A program made the translations under genes and the position numbers. The notes beneath the pieces are model-generated. The model did not search any database, was not told the origin of the DNA, and saw nothing but the letters and a program-made list of their open reading frames with translations. From the NCBI GenBank assembly GCA_964568875.1, contig CAZMSH010000020.1, positions 1-64,000 of the forward strand: a stretch of 64,000 nt of DNA, written 5' to 3'. Source of the stretch: SLNP01 sp964568875 (GTDB taxonomy: Bacteria; Bacteroidota; Bacteroidia; Bacteroidales; VadinHA17). Positions 26,496-33,840 of this stretch are shown piece after piece; position 1 is the stretch's first letter, and each line of letters starts with the position of its first letter.

Positions 26496-27761
26496 ATGAA
26501 CACAGATTTTGACATAACGATTGTAGGTGCCGGGGTGGTTGGTCTGGCCATAGCCGCACGTCTTTCACGACGGGGTGAAAGTATAGTGGTGCTCGAGAAG
26601 CATAACAGGTTCGGACAGGAGACCTCATCACGCAACAGCGAGGTGATACACTCAGGCATATATTATCCCCCCGGTTCCCTCAAAGCAATACTATGTGTTA
26701 AGGGCCGTGAGATGTTGTATGAGTATTGCAAACAACATGAGGTGCGGTTTAACAGGTGCGGGAAGCTGGTTGTCGCAACAACGAGGGAGGAAGAGGATGA
26801 CCTGGCGGCGATACTTGAAAATGCTAAGAGCAACGGGGTGGATGATGGCAGAATCATTGAGGCTGATGAGATAGCCAGGATGGAACCCAATATAAGTGTA
26901 CGGCGAGCGATACATTTTCCTTCATCGGGGATTGTCGATAGTCATGGGTTGATGAAGAGCCTGGAGACAGAGGCTGTCACCTGCGGTGTGACTTTTGCTT
27001 ATGGCAACGAGCTGACGGCAATGCGAAGGATTGTCGGTGGAGATAAAGATGGTGCTTACGAACTGGATACGAAGACGGCAGATGATGAGGCCTTCAGCTT
27101 TACCAGCAGGATAGTAATCAATGCGGCAGGACTCTATTCTGACAGGGTGGCTGCGATGGCTGCGGATGCTGGAAATAATGCAGATGCTGCAATGGCCGGG
27201 AAGGCTCCGGATGGAGGTATGGCAGGGATGACCGGGATGGCCGGGACGACGGGAATAGCCAGGCAGACCGGGCCGACCGGGCCGACAAGACCGGGGTATA
27301 AGCTGCACTTTCTCAAGGGCGAGTATTTCAGGATAGGCAATGGCAAGAACAGGCTTGTAAACGGACTGATTTATCCGGTTCCTGATAAATATGTTACAAG
27401 CCTCGGGGTGCACGTTACCATTGATCTTGACGGCGGGGCTAAGCTCGGTCCGAATGCAATATACCTTGAGGATGGCGTACTTGATTATTCTGTCGATGCG
27501 GGCCACCGTGATGCCTTTTACGAGTCTGCCAGAAAGTTTCTTCCATTCATTGAGCCCGACGATCTGCATCCCGATCAGGCCGGGGTGAGGCCAAAGCTTC
27601 AGAAGCCGGGAGAGCCATTTCACGATTTTGTCATTAAGGATGAGACCGATGCCGGTTTACCGGGACTGATAAACCTTGTTGGCATTGAGTCACCCGGACT
27701 GACGGCATGTCTTGCTATTGCTGAGTATGTTGAAGAGCTGCTGAATATTGCAGATCGTTAG
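26496..27761 (+). CDS. L-2-hydroxyglutarate oxidase-like FAD oxidoreductase with glycine-rich insert
   Basis: 421 residues of the DAO/L2HGDH family, which oxidises L-2-hydroxyglutarate to 2-oxoglutarate. The Rossmann motif GAGVVGLAIAARL (about 11-23) is followed by LEKHNRFGQETSSRNSEVIHSGIYY, the signature of this branch, and by VINAAGLYSDR. The C-terminus has the typical GVRPKLQKPGEPFHDFVI and LVGIESPGLTACLAIAEYV. Between AAGLYSDR and YKLHFLKGEYF an unusual run of about 40 residues rich in Met-Ala-Gly and Thr-Gly-Pro (27177-27297) looks like an in-frame repeat expansion. Enzyme class confident; exact substrate inferred. Confidence 0.85.
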   Translation: MNTDFDITIVGAGVVGLAIAARLSRRGESIVVLEKHNRFGQETSSRNSEVIHSGIYYPPGSLKAILCVKGREMLYEYCKQHEVRFNRCGKLVVATTREEEDDLAAILENAKSNGVDDGRIIEADEIARMEPNISVRRAIHFPSSGIVDSHGLMKSLETEAVTCGVTFAYGNELTAMRRIVGGDKDGAYELDTKTADDEAFSFTSRIVINAAGLYSDRVAAMAADAGNNADAAMAGKAPDGGMAGMTGMAGTTGIARQTGPTGPTRPGYKLHFLKGEYFRIGNGKNRLVNGLIYPVPDKYVTSLGVHVTIDLDGGAKLGPNAIYLEDGVLDYSVDAGHRDAFYESARKFLPFIEPDDLHPDQAGVRPKLQKPGEPFHDFVIKDETDAGLPGLINLVGIESPGLTACLAIAEYVEELLNIADR

Positions 27762-27841
27762 GATGTAGCTGCCCTGGATATAACTATGCGACCCCTGTGG
27801 GGCTGCGATAGAAAGCCGATACCTCACATGCCACACCCCAA

Positions 27842-27905
27842 CTCATAAATCGTCAATCGCAAATCGCAAATCGCAATCACAAATCGTAAATCGTAAATCT
27901 TACAT
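27842..27905. repeat. Solo cluster of AAATCG(C/T) short repeats
   Basis: About eight degenerate copies of (A)AATCG(C/T) in a row between the FAD oxidoreductase and the PqqD operon. The CGCAAATC core also occurs in reverse complement in the cluster left of four-helix-bundle element 2 (52800-52866), but no four-helix-bundle gene is present here. Confidence 0.65.
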
Positions 27906-27909
27906 CCAC

Positions 27910-27939
27910 TTGTTGGTTTCTTCAGTTTTACTATCTTTG
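27910..27939 (+). promoter_or_regulatory. Promoter of the PqqD operon
   Basis: TTG at 27910-27912, a 19-bp spacer and a perfect TATCTTTG -7 box at 27932-27939, matching the Bacteroidetes housekeeping promoter. The predicted transcript starts about 15 bp before the PqqD start codon at 27962. Confidence 0.7.
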
Positions 27940-27961
27940 TAATCCCTTTGCCAGCAATACG

Positions 27962-28249
27962 ATGCTTAACCTGAACCACATACCGCAAAGATCTCCGGGA
28001 ATAATCGCCCGCCGCACGGGAGATGAATATGTTCTGGTTCCGGTTACAGACAATATTGCAGACATGACCAGCATGTACACCCTCAATGAAACGGCCGCCT
28101 TTGTGTGGGACAGGATTGACGGTTCCGCCACTGTTGAAGAGATAGCGACAGCACTGGCCGATGAGTATGGTGAGGATATAGAGACGACACGCCGTGATGT
28201 TGTCGCCTGTATCGAAGATCTTGAAAAGTACCTCATAACGAAGCGATGA
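27962..28249 (+). CDS. PqqD-family peptide-binding protein (RRE-like)
   Basis: 95 residues of the PqqD family, winged-helix proteins that bind leader peptides of ribosomally made peptides (RiPP recognition elements). The typical pattern is present: LNETAAFVWDRIDGSATVEEIATALADEY followed by a charged C-terminal helix (VVACIEDLEKYLI). It overlaps the kinase-like gene by 4 bp (ATGA), so the two are translationally coupled. Its own promoter lies immediately upstream. No precursor peptide gene was found next to it. Confidence 0.9.
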   Translation: MLNLNHIPQRSPGIIARRTGDEYVLVPVTDNIADMTSMYTLNETAAFVWDRIDGSATVEEIATALADEYGEDIETTRRDVVACIEDLEKYLITKR

Positions 28250-29142
28250 AAGAGTATACCCTGAATGTTGCCGGCTACCGGATACGGTTCGGCTCTATGA
28301 TCGGCGGCCCTGACCTCGCTCCGGGTCCCCGCTTTCAACGCAATGTCGTTAAGAGTGACGGCAGCTATGATCTGTTTGTCAGGGTACATACGGGTGTTTT
28401 CCCTGCTCCTGAGAATATGAAGCGTGTCTTTCATGCCCCGCTTATGGAGGATCTGGGAGCCAGGGTTCCGATACGCCGCCTCGAAAATTTCTGGAGCGTT
28501 TACAAGCATAAGTCGGGCCTTATGCTTAGTACGGTCTTCCCGCTTAACAGTCCTGATCTGCGCGGATCACTCCGCTACTCTCTCGAGATTCCCGAGTGGG
28601 ATCTGTACGTTGAAGGAGCTAAAGGCCCGTTTGACCCGTTTGAATATCCCCTTGACGGTCTGATACTCTACTACCTGACCGTGATGAACGGTGACATTTT
28701 CATCCACGGATCGGCGGTAGAGCATAAGGGGAAAGGCTATCTTTTCACAGGGATTTCCGGTTCCGGCAAAACCACTATGGCCCGTATCTGGGAGAAGGAG
28801 GGCGCCCGTGTGATACACGACGACCGCATCATAATCAGGCGTGTGCATGAAGGCTTCGAACTGCACAATACGCCTGTGTACAATGACGACGAACCTCGCA
28901 GCGCACCGCTGAGCCGCATTTTCCTTATTGCCCACGGCATGCACAACGAGATAATTCCCATGCGCGGTGCCAACGCCCTCTCGCGCGTCATGTCGAACTG
29001 CATACAACACAACTGGAGCACCGAAATTATCGGTCAGCTCACCGGCTCACTGTACCTGCTCATCCAGACGACACCCGTCTGCGGCTACTGGTTCGTGCCC
29101 GACTCTTCGGCCGTCGAATACGCGCTGACACATGAGTCGTGA
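28246..29142 (+). CDS. HPr-kinase-like P-loop protein
   Basis: 298 residues. The N-terminal half (1-150) is divergent. The second half begins with IFIHGSAVEHKGKGYLFTG and the P-loop GISGSGKTT (169-177), followed by ARVIHDDRIII with the acidic pair at 192-193, as in HprK/LasK-like kinases of lasso and other RiPP clusters. Such kinases phosphorylate a serine or the C-terminus of a precursor peptide or protein. It overlaps PqqD by 4 bp and the next gene by 11 bp. The substrate is unknown; a true HPr kinase is unlikely because the N-terminal domain differs and no HPr gene is nearby. Confidence 0.8.
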   Translation: MKEYTLNVAGYRIRFGSMIGGPDLAPGPRFQRNVVKSDGSYDLFVRVHTGVFPAPENMKRVFHAPLMEDLGARVPIRRLENFWSVYKHKSGLMLSTVFPLNSPDLRGSLRYSLEIPEWDLYVEGAKGPFDPFEYPLDGLILYYLTVMNGDIFIHGSAVEHKGKGYLFTGISGSGKTTMARIWEKEGARVIHDDRIIIRRVHEGFELHNTPVYNDDEPRSAPLSRIFLIAHGMHNEIIPMRGANALSRVMSNCIQHNWSTEIIGQLTGSLYLLIQTTPVCGYWFVPDSSAVEYALTHES

Positions 29143-29587
29143 CACCGCCATCCTGAAACCCGGCCTCCACCGCCTGATTAGCGAATTCCTCAACGAAGGC
29201 TTCACCGTACGAATCATCGCCAGCGGCACCAGCATGTACCCTGCCATCCGTCCGGGTGACATTATTGATATTGTGCCTGTCGGGGGAACCGGGGACCTGA
29301 TAAAACCGGGAGAGGTGATAGCGCTGAACAGAGACGATGATATGGTGGTGCACAGGTTTATCGGATATTTTGAACGTGGTGGCCGGCGCTGGGTCTTTAC
29401 CCGTGGCGACAGTGTGCTGAGGGCTGATGAGCCGGTACCTGCAGAGGCTGTGGCCGGCAGGGTGGTGGCGGTGACCAGGGGCAACGGCGAGGTGCGGAAG
29501 TTGCGGCCATTGACCAATGTTTTCTACAGGTGGAACAGATTGATGGTAAAGGGTGTAATGGGCATAAAAGGCCTTCTACGCCATTAA
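29132..29587 (+). CDS. S24/S26-family signal-peptidase-like protease
   Basis: 151 residues. The catalytic serine is in SGTSMYPAIRPGD (the S-M motif of S26). MVVHRFIGY offers a histidine where bacterial signal peptidase I has lysine, and FTRGDS supplies an aspartate, resembling the Ser-His-Asp (SipW/ER) subtype. There is no N-terminal membrane anchor; the C-terminus has a mildly hydrophobic basic helix. In this operon it may process the leader of an unseen peptide, or release cargo for the ABC exporter encoded next. Confidence 0.8.
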   Translation: MSRDTAILKPGLHRLISEFLNEGFTVRIIASGTSMYPAIRPGDIIDIVPVGGTGDLIKPGEVIALNRDDDMVVHRFIGYFERGGRRWVFTRGDSVLRADEPVPAEAVAGRVVAVTRGNGEVRKLRPLTNVFYRWNRLMVKGVMGIKGLLRH

Positions 29588-29606
29588 TTATTATATTTAC
29601 AATTCC

Positions 29607-31430
29607 ATGCGACGGTTGACTTATTTACGCAGCTCCATTAAGATGGTCTGGGCCAGTTCCCCTTTCTGGGCTACGGCCGGGGTGTTGCTTTCGCTCTTGC
29701 GCAGTTTCCTGCCACTGGCGCTGGTGTGGCTGGTGAAGATTCTGGGAGATATTATCGCTATTTATATCTCAGGAGGAGATGCCTCTTTGTCTGCCGGAGT
29801 TGCGGGCTCGGCTGGTGCCTCGGGGTCGGTTGGCATTGCCGTCGATATTTTATGGCCAGTTCTGGCCCTGGTGGCCGTCTTCTTTGCCGATGAGGTAGCC
29901 GGTGAGCTGAGCGTTTATGTCCGCAGCAGGCATGCCTTCTATTTCGAAACCGACGTACATGACATGCTGCATCGCAAGTCGATGGAACTCGACCTGATGC
30001 ACTTCGAGAATCCCGATTACTATGATTACCTGGCCAGGGCATCACGCGAAGCGCCGTACAGACCCAACACCATAATTGCCAACCTGGTATCGCTGCTGCG
30101 GGGCAGTGTGGCGCTGATACTGATGACGGCCCTGTTGGCCAGACTGCATCCTCTTCTTATACTGCTGGTGCTGGTAATTAATTTTCCGGGGGTGTGGCTT
30201 AAGATAAAATATGCCGGCATCATTTACCGCACCCGCCGTGATCAGACCCCTGAGGCTCGCAAGTCACAGTACTATAGCTGGCTGCTGACCGGCGACAGGC
30301 CATCGAGGGAGGTGAGGCTGTTCGGACTGGGTGGTTATTTCAGGGATTTGTTCAACAAGAGTTACAGGAGCCGGAAAGGTGAGGAGAATGCGATATTACG
30401 GAAGAGAGCGATACTGGAGATTGTATCGGGACTATTCAAGGCGGCGACGGTGTTTGCAGCCCTCTATTACCTTACCCGTGAGGTGACTTCAGCACGCATC
30501 ACTGCCGGCGATATGGCTATGTACCTTGTAGCCTTCAGGCAGGTTCTGGTATATGTGAGGGATATACTCACTGCTGTGGCAGGATTGTATGAGGATAATC
30601 TGTTCATCAGCGATCTCTTCAAATTCTTATCGCTGGAGGAGCGTGTCAAGCCTGTTCCTCCGGTTGTACTTACCCCGAAGCCTCGCGAAGGAATAAGAAT
30701 CAGGGACCTGTCCTTTGCATATCCGGGAAGTGACAGGAACGCTCTCACTGATATATCATTTGACATTGGCAAGGGGGAGACTGTCGCCCTGGTGGGACCA
30801 AACGGTTCCGGAAAAAGCACCCTGGTAAAACTTTTATGCCGGTTGTATGATCCTGATAAGGGATCTGTTTTTCTGGACGGGCATGATATCAGGCATATGG
30901 ATCCGGTGGCTTATCGCAAGCTGTTTTCTGTTGTGTTCCAGGATTTTATGCTATATAATATGGCTGCCGGGGAGAATATCCGGATTGGTCAGGTTGATGA
31001 ACGTGGTGCTGATGCGCGTGTTGTGGAGTCGGCACGCAAGGCCGGGGTACACGGATTGCTGTCGTCGCTGCCGAAAGGTTATGATACGGTTATAGGGCGT
31101 TTATTTGATGACAGCCGTGAGCTGAGTTGGGGTGAGTGGCAGAAGATAGCACTGGCGAGGGCTGTTTTCAGGCAGGCTCCGTTTCTGATTCTCGACGAGC
31201 CTGTGAGTGCTCTTGACTCTATTACCGAGAATGAGATATACAGAAATTTTTCGGGCATCAGGGGCAGGAGTACCTGTCTGCTAATAAGTCATCGTTTTCC
31301 TAACATAACTGTTGCAGACAGGATCATCGTGCTGGACAAGGGTATTGTCGTTGAGAGCGGTAATCACGAAACCCTGATGAACCTTAAGGGCCTCTATTAC
31401 GAGATGTACTCGCTTCAGGTAAAAGGCTAG
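29607..31430 (+). CDS. ABC exporter, fused membrane and ATPase domains
   Basis: 607 residues. Membrane domain (about 1-330) with six predicted helices; ATPase domain with Walker A GPNGSGKST (about 396-404), a signature reading LSWGEWQ (about 505), Walker B FLILDEP (about 524) and the switch histidine in ISHRF. The signature has Trp in place of the first Gly of LSGGQ. No C39 peptidase domain is present, so any leader cleavage must come from another protein, for example the S26 protease encoded 19 bp upstream. A short Ala/Gly/Ser insert (SLSAGVAGSAGASGSVG) lies in an early extracytoplasmic loop. Confidence 0.9.
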   Translation: MRRLTYLRSSIKMVWASSPFWATAGVLLSLLRSFLPLALVWLVKILGDIIAIYISGGDASLSAGVAGSAGASGSVGIAVDILWPVLALVAVFFADEVAGELSVYVRSRHAFYFETDVHDMLHRKSMELDLMHFENPDYYDYLARASREAPYRPNTIIANLVSLLRGSVALILMTALLARLHPLLILLVLVINFPGVWLKIKYAGIIYRTRRDQTPEARKSQYYSWLLTGDRPSREVRLFGLGGYFRDLFNKSYRSRKGEENAILRKRAILEIVSGLFKAATVFAALYYLTREVTSARITAGDMAMYLVAFRQVLVYVRDILTAVAGLYEDNLFISDLFKFLSLEERVKPVPPVVLTPKPREGIRIRDLSFAYPGSDRNALTDISFDIGKGETVALVGPNGSGKSTLVKLLCRLYDPDKGSVFLDGHDIRHMDPVAYRKLFSVVFQDFMLYNMAAGENIRIGQVDERGADARVVESARKAGVHGLLSSLPKGYDTVIGRLFDDSRELSWGEWQKIALARAVFRQAPFLILDEPVSALDSITENEIYRNFSGIRGRSTCLLISHRFPNITVADRIIVLDKGIVVESGNHETLMNLKGLYYEMYSLQVKG

Positions 31431-31449
31431 GGTTATTAATAGCACCCCG

Positions 31450-31517
31450 TACAATCGCACCTCCAGCGGGGAGCAATATTCATAGCATCGACGGCACCCC
31501 CCTACCTTGTCGCGGCC
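31450..31517 (+). repeat. REP-like repeat, copy D
   Basis: CGCACCTCCAGCGGGGAGC head, then AATATTCATAGCATCGACGGC, a C tract and a CTACCTTGTCGCGGCC tail. First of two copies upstream of the broken transposase gene. Confidence 0.75.
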
Positions 31518-31574
31518 CCGGCATTAACGTATATTATAAAATTCTGGATAACCCCGTTAGGTTACAATTTCAAC

Positions 31575-31685
31575 GTCAGGATATAATCCCACCCCATACA
31601 ATCGCACCCCATACAATCGCACCCCAGCGGGGTACAATATTCATAGCGCCGACGGTGCGCCCCCCTCTTTTGTTGCTTCGCCGGC
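31575..31685 (+). repeat. REP-like repeat, copy E, with tandem head units
   Basis: Three head units of the ACCCCATACAATCGC type (15 bp) precede the palindrome ACCCCAGCGGGGT (31621-31633), then ACAATATTCATAGCGCCGACGG, a C tract and a CTTTTGTTGCTTCGCCGGC tail. Seventy-eight bp before the transposase start. Together with copy D it accounts for the 332-bp stretch 31431-31762, in which I see no gene. Confidence 0.8.
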
Positions 31686-31762
31686 ATTTTTGGATATTGG
31701 ATATTGTCGCGGGAATTCATATATTGTAATGCATTTGTCCCTTGCATTTTAAAATATTCATT

Positions 31763-32224
31763 ATGGCTAACACTTACACGCAGTTGTATATACATTTTGT
31801 ATTTGCGGTATATGGCAGGTATTCCCTCATAGGTAAAAGATGGAGGAATGAATTATACAAATACATTTCAGGCATTATAAATGAACAGGGCCACAAGGCA
31901 TATATAATAAATGGTATGCCTGACCATATTCACATTCTGGCAAGCATGAATCCACGACAATCACCCTCTGATCTGATGATGAATGTCAAGAAAAGCTCAT
32001 CGGCATGGATTAACAAAAACCGTTATTCTATTGGTAAATTTGAATGGCAGGCAGGGTTTGGTGCATTTTCTTGTAGCAGAAGCCGGATAGATGAAGTTAT
32101 AACTTATATCAGGAATTAGGAAGATCACCACACCAGAGAATCATTCAGAAATGAGTATCTTGAACTACTGAATCAATATGGGGTGGATTACAATGAAAAA
32201 TACTTGTTTCATGATCCGACTTAG
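31763..32224 (+). pseudogene. IS200-like Y1 transposase (RAYT-type), interrupted by an amber stop
   Basis: Single-domain Y1 (HUH) transposase. MANTYTQLYIHFVFAV is the usual N-terminus, the HUH motif is in MPDHIHIL, and the catalytic tyrosine is in TYIRN. The frame stops at TAG 32117-32119 after 118 residues, then continues without further damage for 34 codons (EDHHTRESFRNEYLELL...) to a stop at 32222-32224, giving 153 residues, the normal length. The TAG replaces the Gln four residues after the tyrosine (Y-x-x-x-Q), expected to bind the metal ion, and differs from CAG by one base. REP-like copies D and E lie upstream and F downstream, as expected of a REP-associated transposase locus. Probably inactive. 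Confidence 0.85.
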
Positions 32225-32311
32225 AGCCATTACATTTGTCAATGGAGATTCGGGTTTTCGGATAAACATGGTGTTATTAAATGGATGTACAACTAAAATA
32301 TACAGGTTACT

Positions 32312-32485
32312 ATGAAAAACTACATTATCTTCTTCCTGATATTCTTAATGGTTATGTTGGTGACCCACATGATTATTTATGGTGAGGGATTCTCATTGAG
32401 ACTGTTTTTAACCGCAGCAGTATCGTCTTTTATTTCAACACTTCTTTTCTGGGTTTTAACCGGGTTGATGCGCAAAAAGAAATAA
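32312..32485 (+). CDS. Small two-helix membrane protein (57 aa)
   Basis: An ATG at 32312 opens a 57-residue frame ending at TAA 32483-32485. It consists of two hydrophobic helices (IIFFLIFLMVMLVTHMIIYG and LFLTAAVSSFISTLLFWVLTG) and a basic tail GLMRKKK, as expected for an inner-membrane protein. No family is recognised. It lies between the broken transposase and REP-like copy F. Support is hydrophobicity pattern and positive-inside tail only. Confidence 0.5.
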   Translation: MKNYIIFFLIFLMVMLVTHMIIYGEGFSLRLFLTAAVSSFISTLLFWVLTGLMRKKK

Positions 32486-32486
32486 A

Positions 32487-32545
32487 ACAATCGCACCCCA
32501 GCGGGGTGCAATATGCATAGCATCGATGGCCCCCTTCTTTTTTAT
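32487..32545 (+). repeat. REP-like repeat, copy F
   Basis: Palindrome GCACCCCAGCGGGGTGC (32493-32509), then AATATGCATAGCATCGATGGC, a C tract and a CTTTTTTATCGGGG tail. It closes the transposase region on the right. Confidence 0.8.
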
Positions 32546-32975
32546 CGGGGTGCCACAAAACGCGGCCTTTTTTATCATTTAAATGTAATATTGGTGTTTT
32601 AGGTGATAAAAGATGCATTTTTTTACCTTTTGCAAGAAAGTTTTTACCTTTTGAAAATGAAAATTGATTGTTAATCCAGATCATTTCTTATTTTTATACA
32701 GCGGAAAGAGATTTTCGTCTCGCGCATTGCACAAAAGTTCGACAGATTGGGTATGGAGTTTTAACTTCAAGATGTTGTTATTACCGATGATGAACGGATT
32801 ATGACATATGAAGACTGTTGACAAACGATATTGTATGTTGCTAAAGGATAAGGTGAATGACATGTTTTACCCCGCACCCGGTCCATTCACCTAGCTCCCC
32901 TCCGGGAGCGAAATAAAAAACCTAATCTATTATTAATAATACACTTAACCTATTAATAAATAAATATGTCTCGCT
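32546..32975 (+). other. Intergenic region with 48-bp repeat and hairpin
   Basis: No supported gene. Holds the first copy of the 48-bp direct repeat (32613-32660), further sequence that resembles in diverged form what follows the second copy (TGTTAATCCA and beyond), and a short hairpin GCTCCC-CTCC-GGGAGC at 32894-32909. An AT-rich TATTATTAATAATACAC tract precedes the lipoprotein gene at 32976. Confidence 0.5.
32613..32660 (+). repeat. 48-bp perfect direct repeat, left copy
   Basis: Identical over 48 bp to 35952-35999. Internally it repeats the 12-mer TTTTTACCTTTT twice, separated by GCAAGAAAG. The two copies bracket the small accessory island 32.7-35.9 kb. Beyond the 48 bp both copies share TGTTAATCCA and weaker similarity. 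Confidence 0.9.
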
Positions 32976-33737
32976 ATGATTATGAAACTTTATATTAGAC
33001 AAGTCAGTAAATACATTGTTGTATTTATCCTAATGATGTTGGTTTGTTGCAACAAAGTCCAAGACGAAAAGCAGCACTATGAATTGACCCTACTAGCAAA
33101 GAAAGCAGGTACGGAATTTAGCAGCATGATGTCATATAGCTTAATAAAACTAAGTGAAGTTGATTTAACGGTAATTGATACTGATGATCAGATATCAATT
33201 GTCGAAGATGGAATTCATGAATGGCTTACAGTCAATAATTATTACAAAAGTGGAAGACGATACTTTAATTCTGTAATTGAAGCAAGCTCTGCAAAGGATG
33301 ACCTATCTGATATTTTCTACATAGGTTTTAATCAGAGGCAAAGAGAGGTTATCGATGATATTCTAAATATTGCAAGAGTAAGCTCATTTGAGAATTTCCA
33401 TACTAATATTGAATCAATTGAAGAATCTATCACAAATCTGCCAATTAGTGAGCAGATTGAATTACTCGTTATGGTTGAGCTTATAAAAGGGGCATGTAAT
33501 GCAGCTAAGGATTTCGAGATGCTAATAGATCATACTGCCATAGAATCTTTTGGTGACTCAAAAAAGGATGGCAAGTTTTTATGTAATTTAACATCTGGTG
33601 GTATAGGCTCTATCTATGGTGCTTGGGCCGGGGGTATTGCAGCGGCGGTTTTTGGAGCATCAGCTATTGCTTCAGGTGGAATTACAGTAGCTGTTGGTTT
33701 AGTTGTTGGTGCAGCAATAAGTACAATAGCTTGTTAA
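32976..33737 (+). CDS. Hypothetical lipoprotein with glycine-zipper C-terminal tail
   Basis: 253 residues, no recognised family. Lipoprotein-type signal (VVFILMMLVCC, acceptor Cys24 or 25; the start may be ATG 32976 or 32982). A charged helical central domain (about 30-195) contains SSFENFHTNIESIEESI and ISEQIELLVMVELIKGACNAAKDFEML. From about 205 the protein becomes a Gly/Ala-rich hydrophobic tail (GGIGSIYGAWAGGIAAAVFG...) ending in Cys, like the glycine-zipper tails of bacteriocin-like or pore-forming peptides. Lower GC than neighbouring core genes. First gene of the 48-bp-repeat-bounded island. Confidence 0.7.
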   Translation: MIMKLYIRQVSKYIVVFILMMLVCCNKVQDEKQHYELTLLAKKAGTEFSSMMSYSLIKLSEVDLTVIDTDDQISIVEDGIHEWLTVNNYYKSGRRYFNSVIEASSAKDDLSDIFYIGFNQRQREVIDDILNIARVSSFENFHTNIESIEESITNLPISEQIELLVMVELIKGACNAAKDFEMLIDHTAIESFGDSKKDGKFLCNLTSGGIGSIYGAWAGGIAAAVFGASAIASGGITVAVGLVVGAAISTIAC

Positions 33738-33840
33738 TTAGTGGTTTAATGAAAACTTGAGAGTTTCATATGATTAAAACATCTCTAAGATAAATGCCTT
33801 TTCTATATCAACAAGTTATACCATGTAAAGATATCCAAGA

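Noticed and set aside
26922..27623. 233-codon minus-strand frame
   Set aside because: Antisense to the FAD oxidoreductase, whose motifs are unambiguous.
27786..27848. 20-codon ORF (ATG CGA CCC ... TAA) upstream of the PqqD operon as a possible RiPP precursor
   Set aside because: It lies on a CCCC-TGT-GGGG palindrome of REP-like character, upstream of the operon promoter, with no leader-like features.
27842..27905. Short AAATCG repeats considered as a CRISPR or replication-origin iteron
   Set aside because: Units of 6-8 bp abut without spacers; no cas genes, dnaA or repA nearby.
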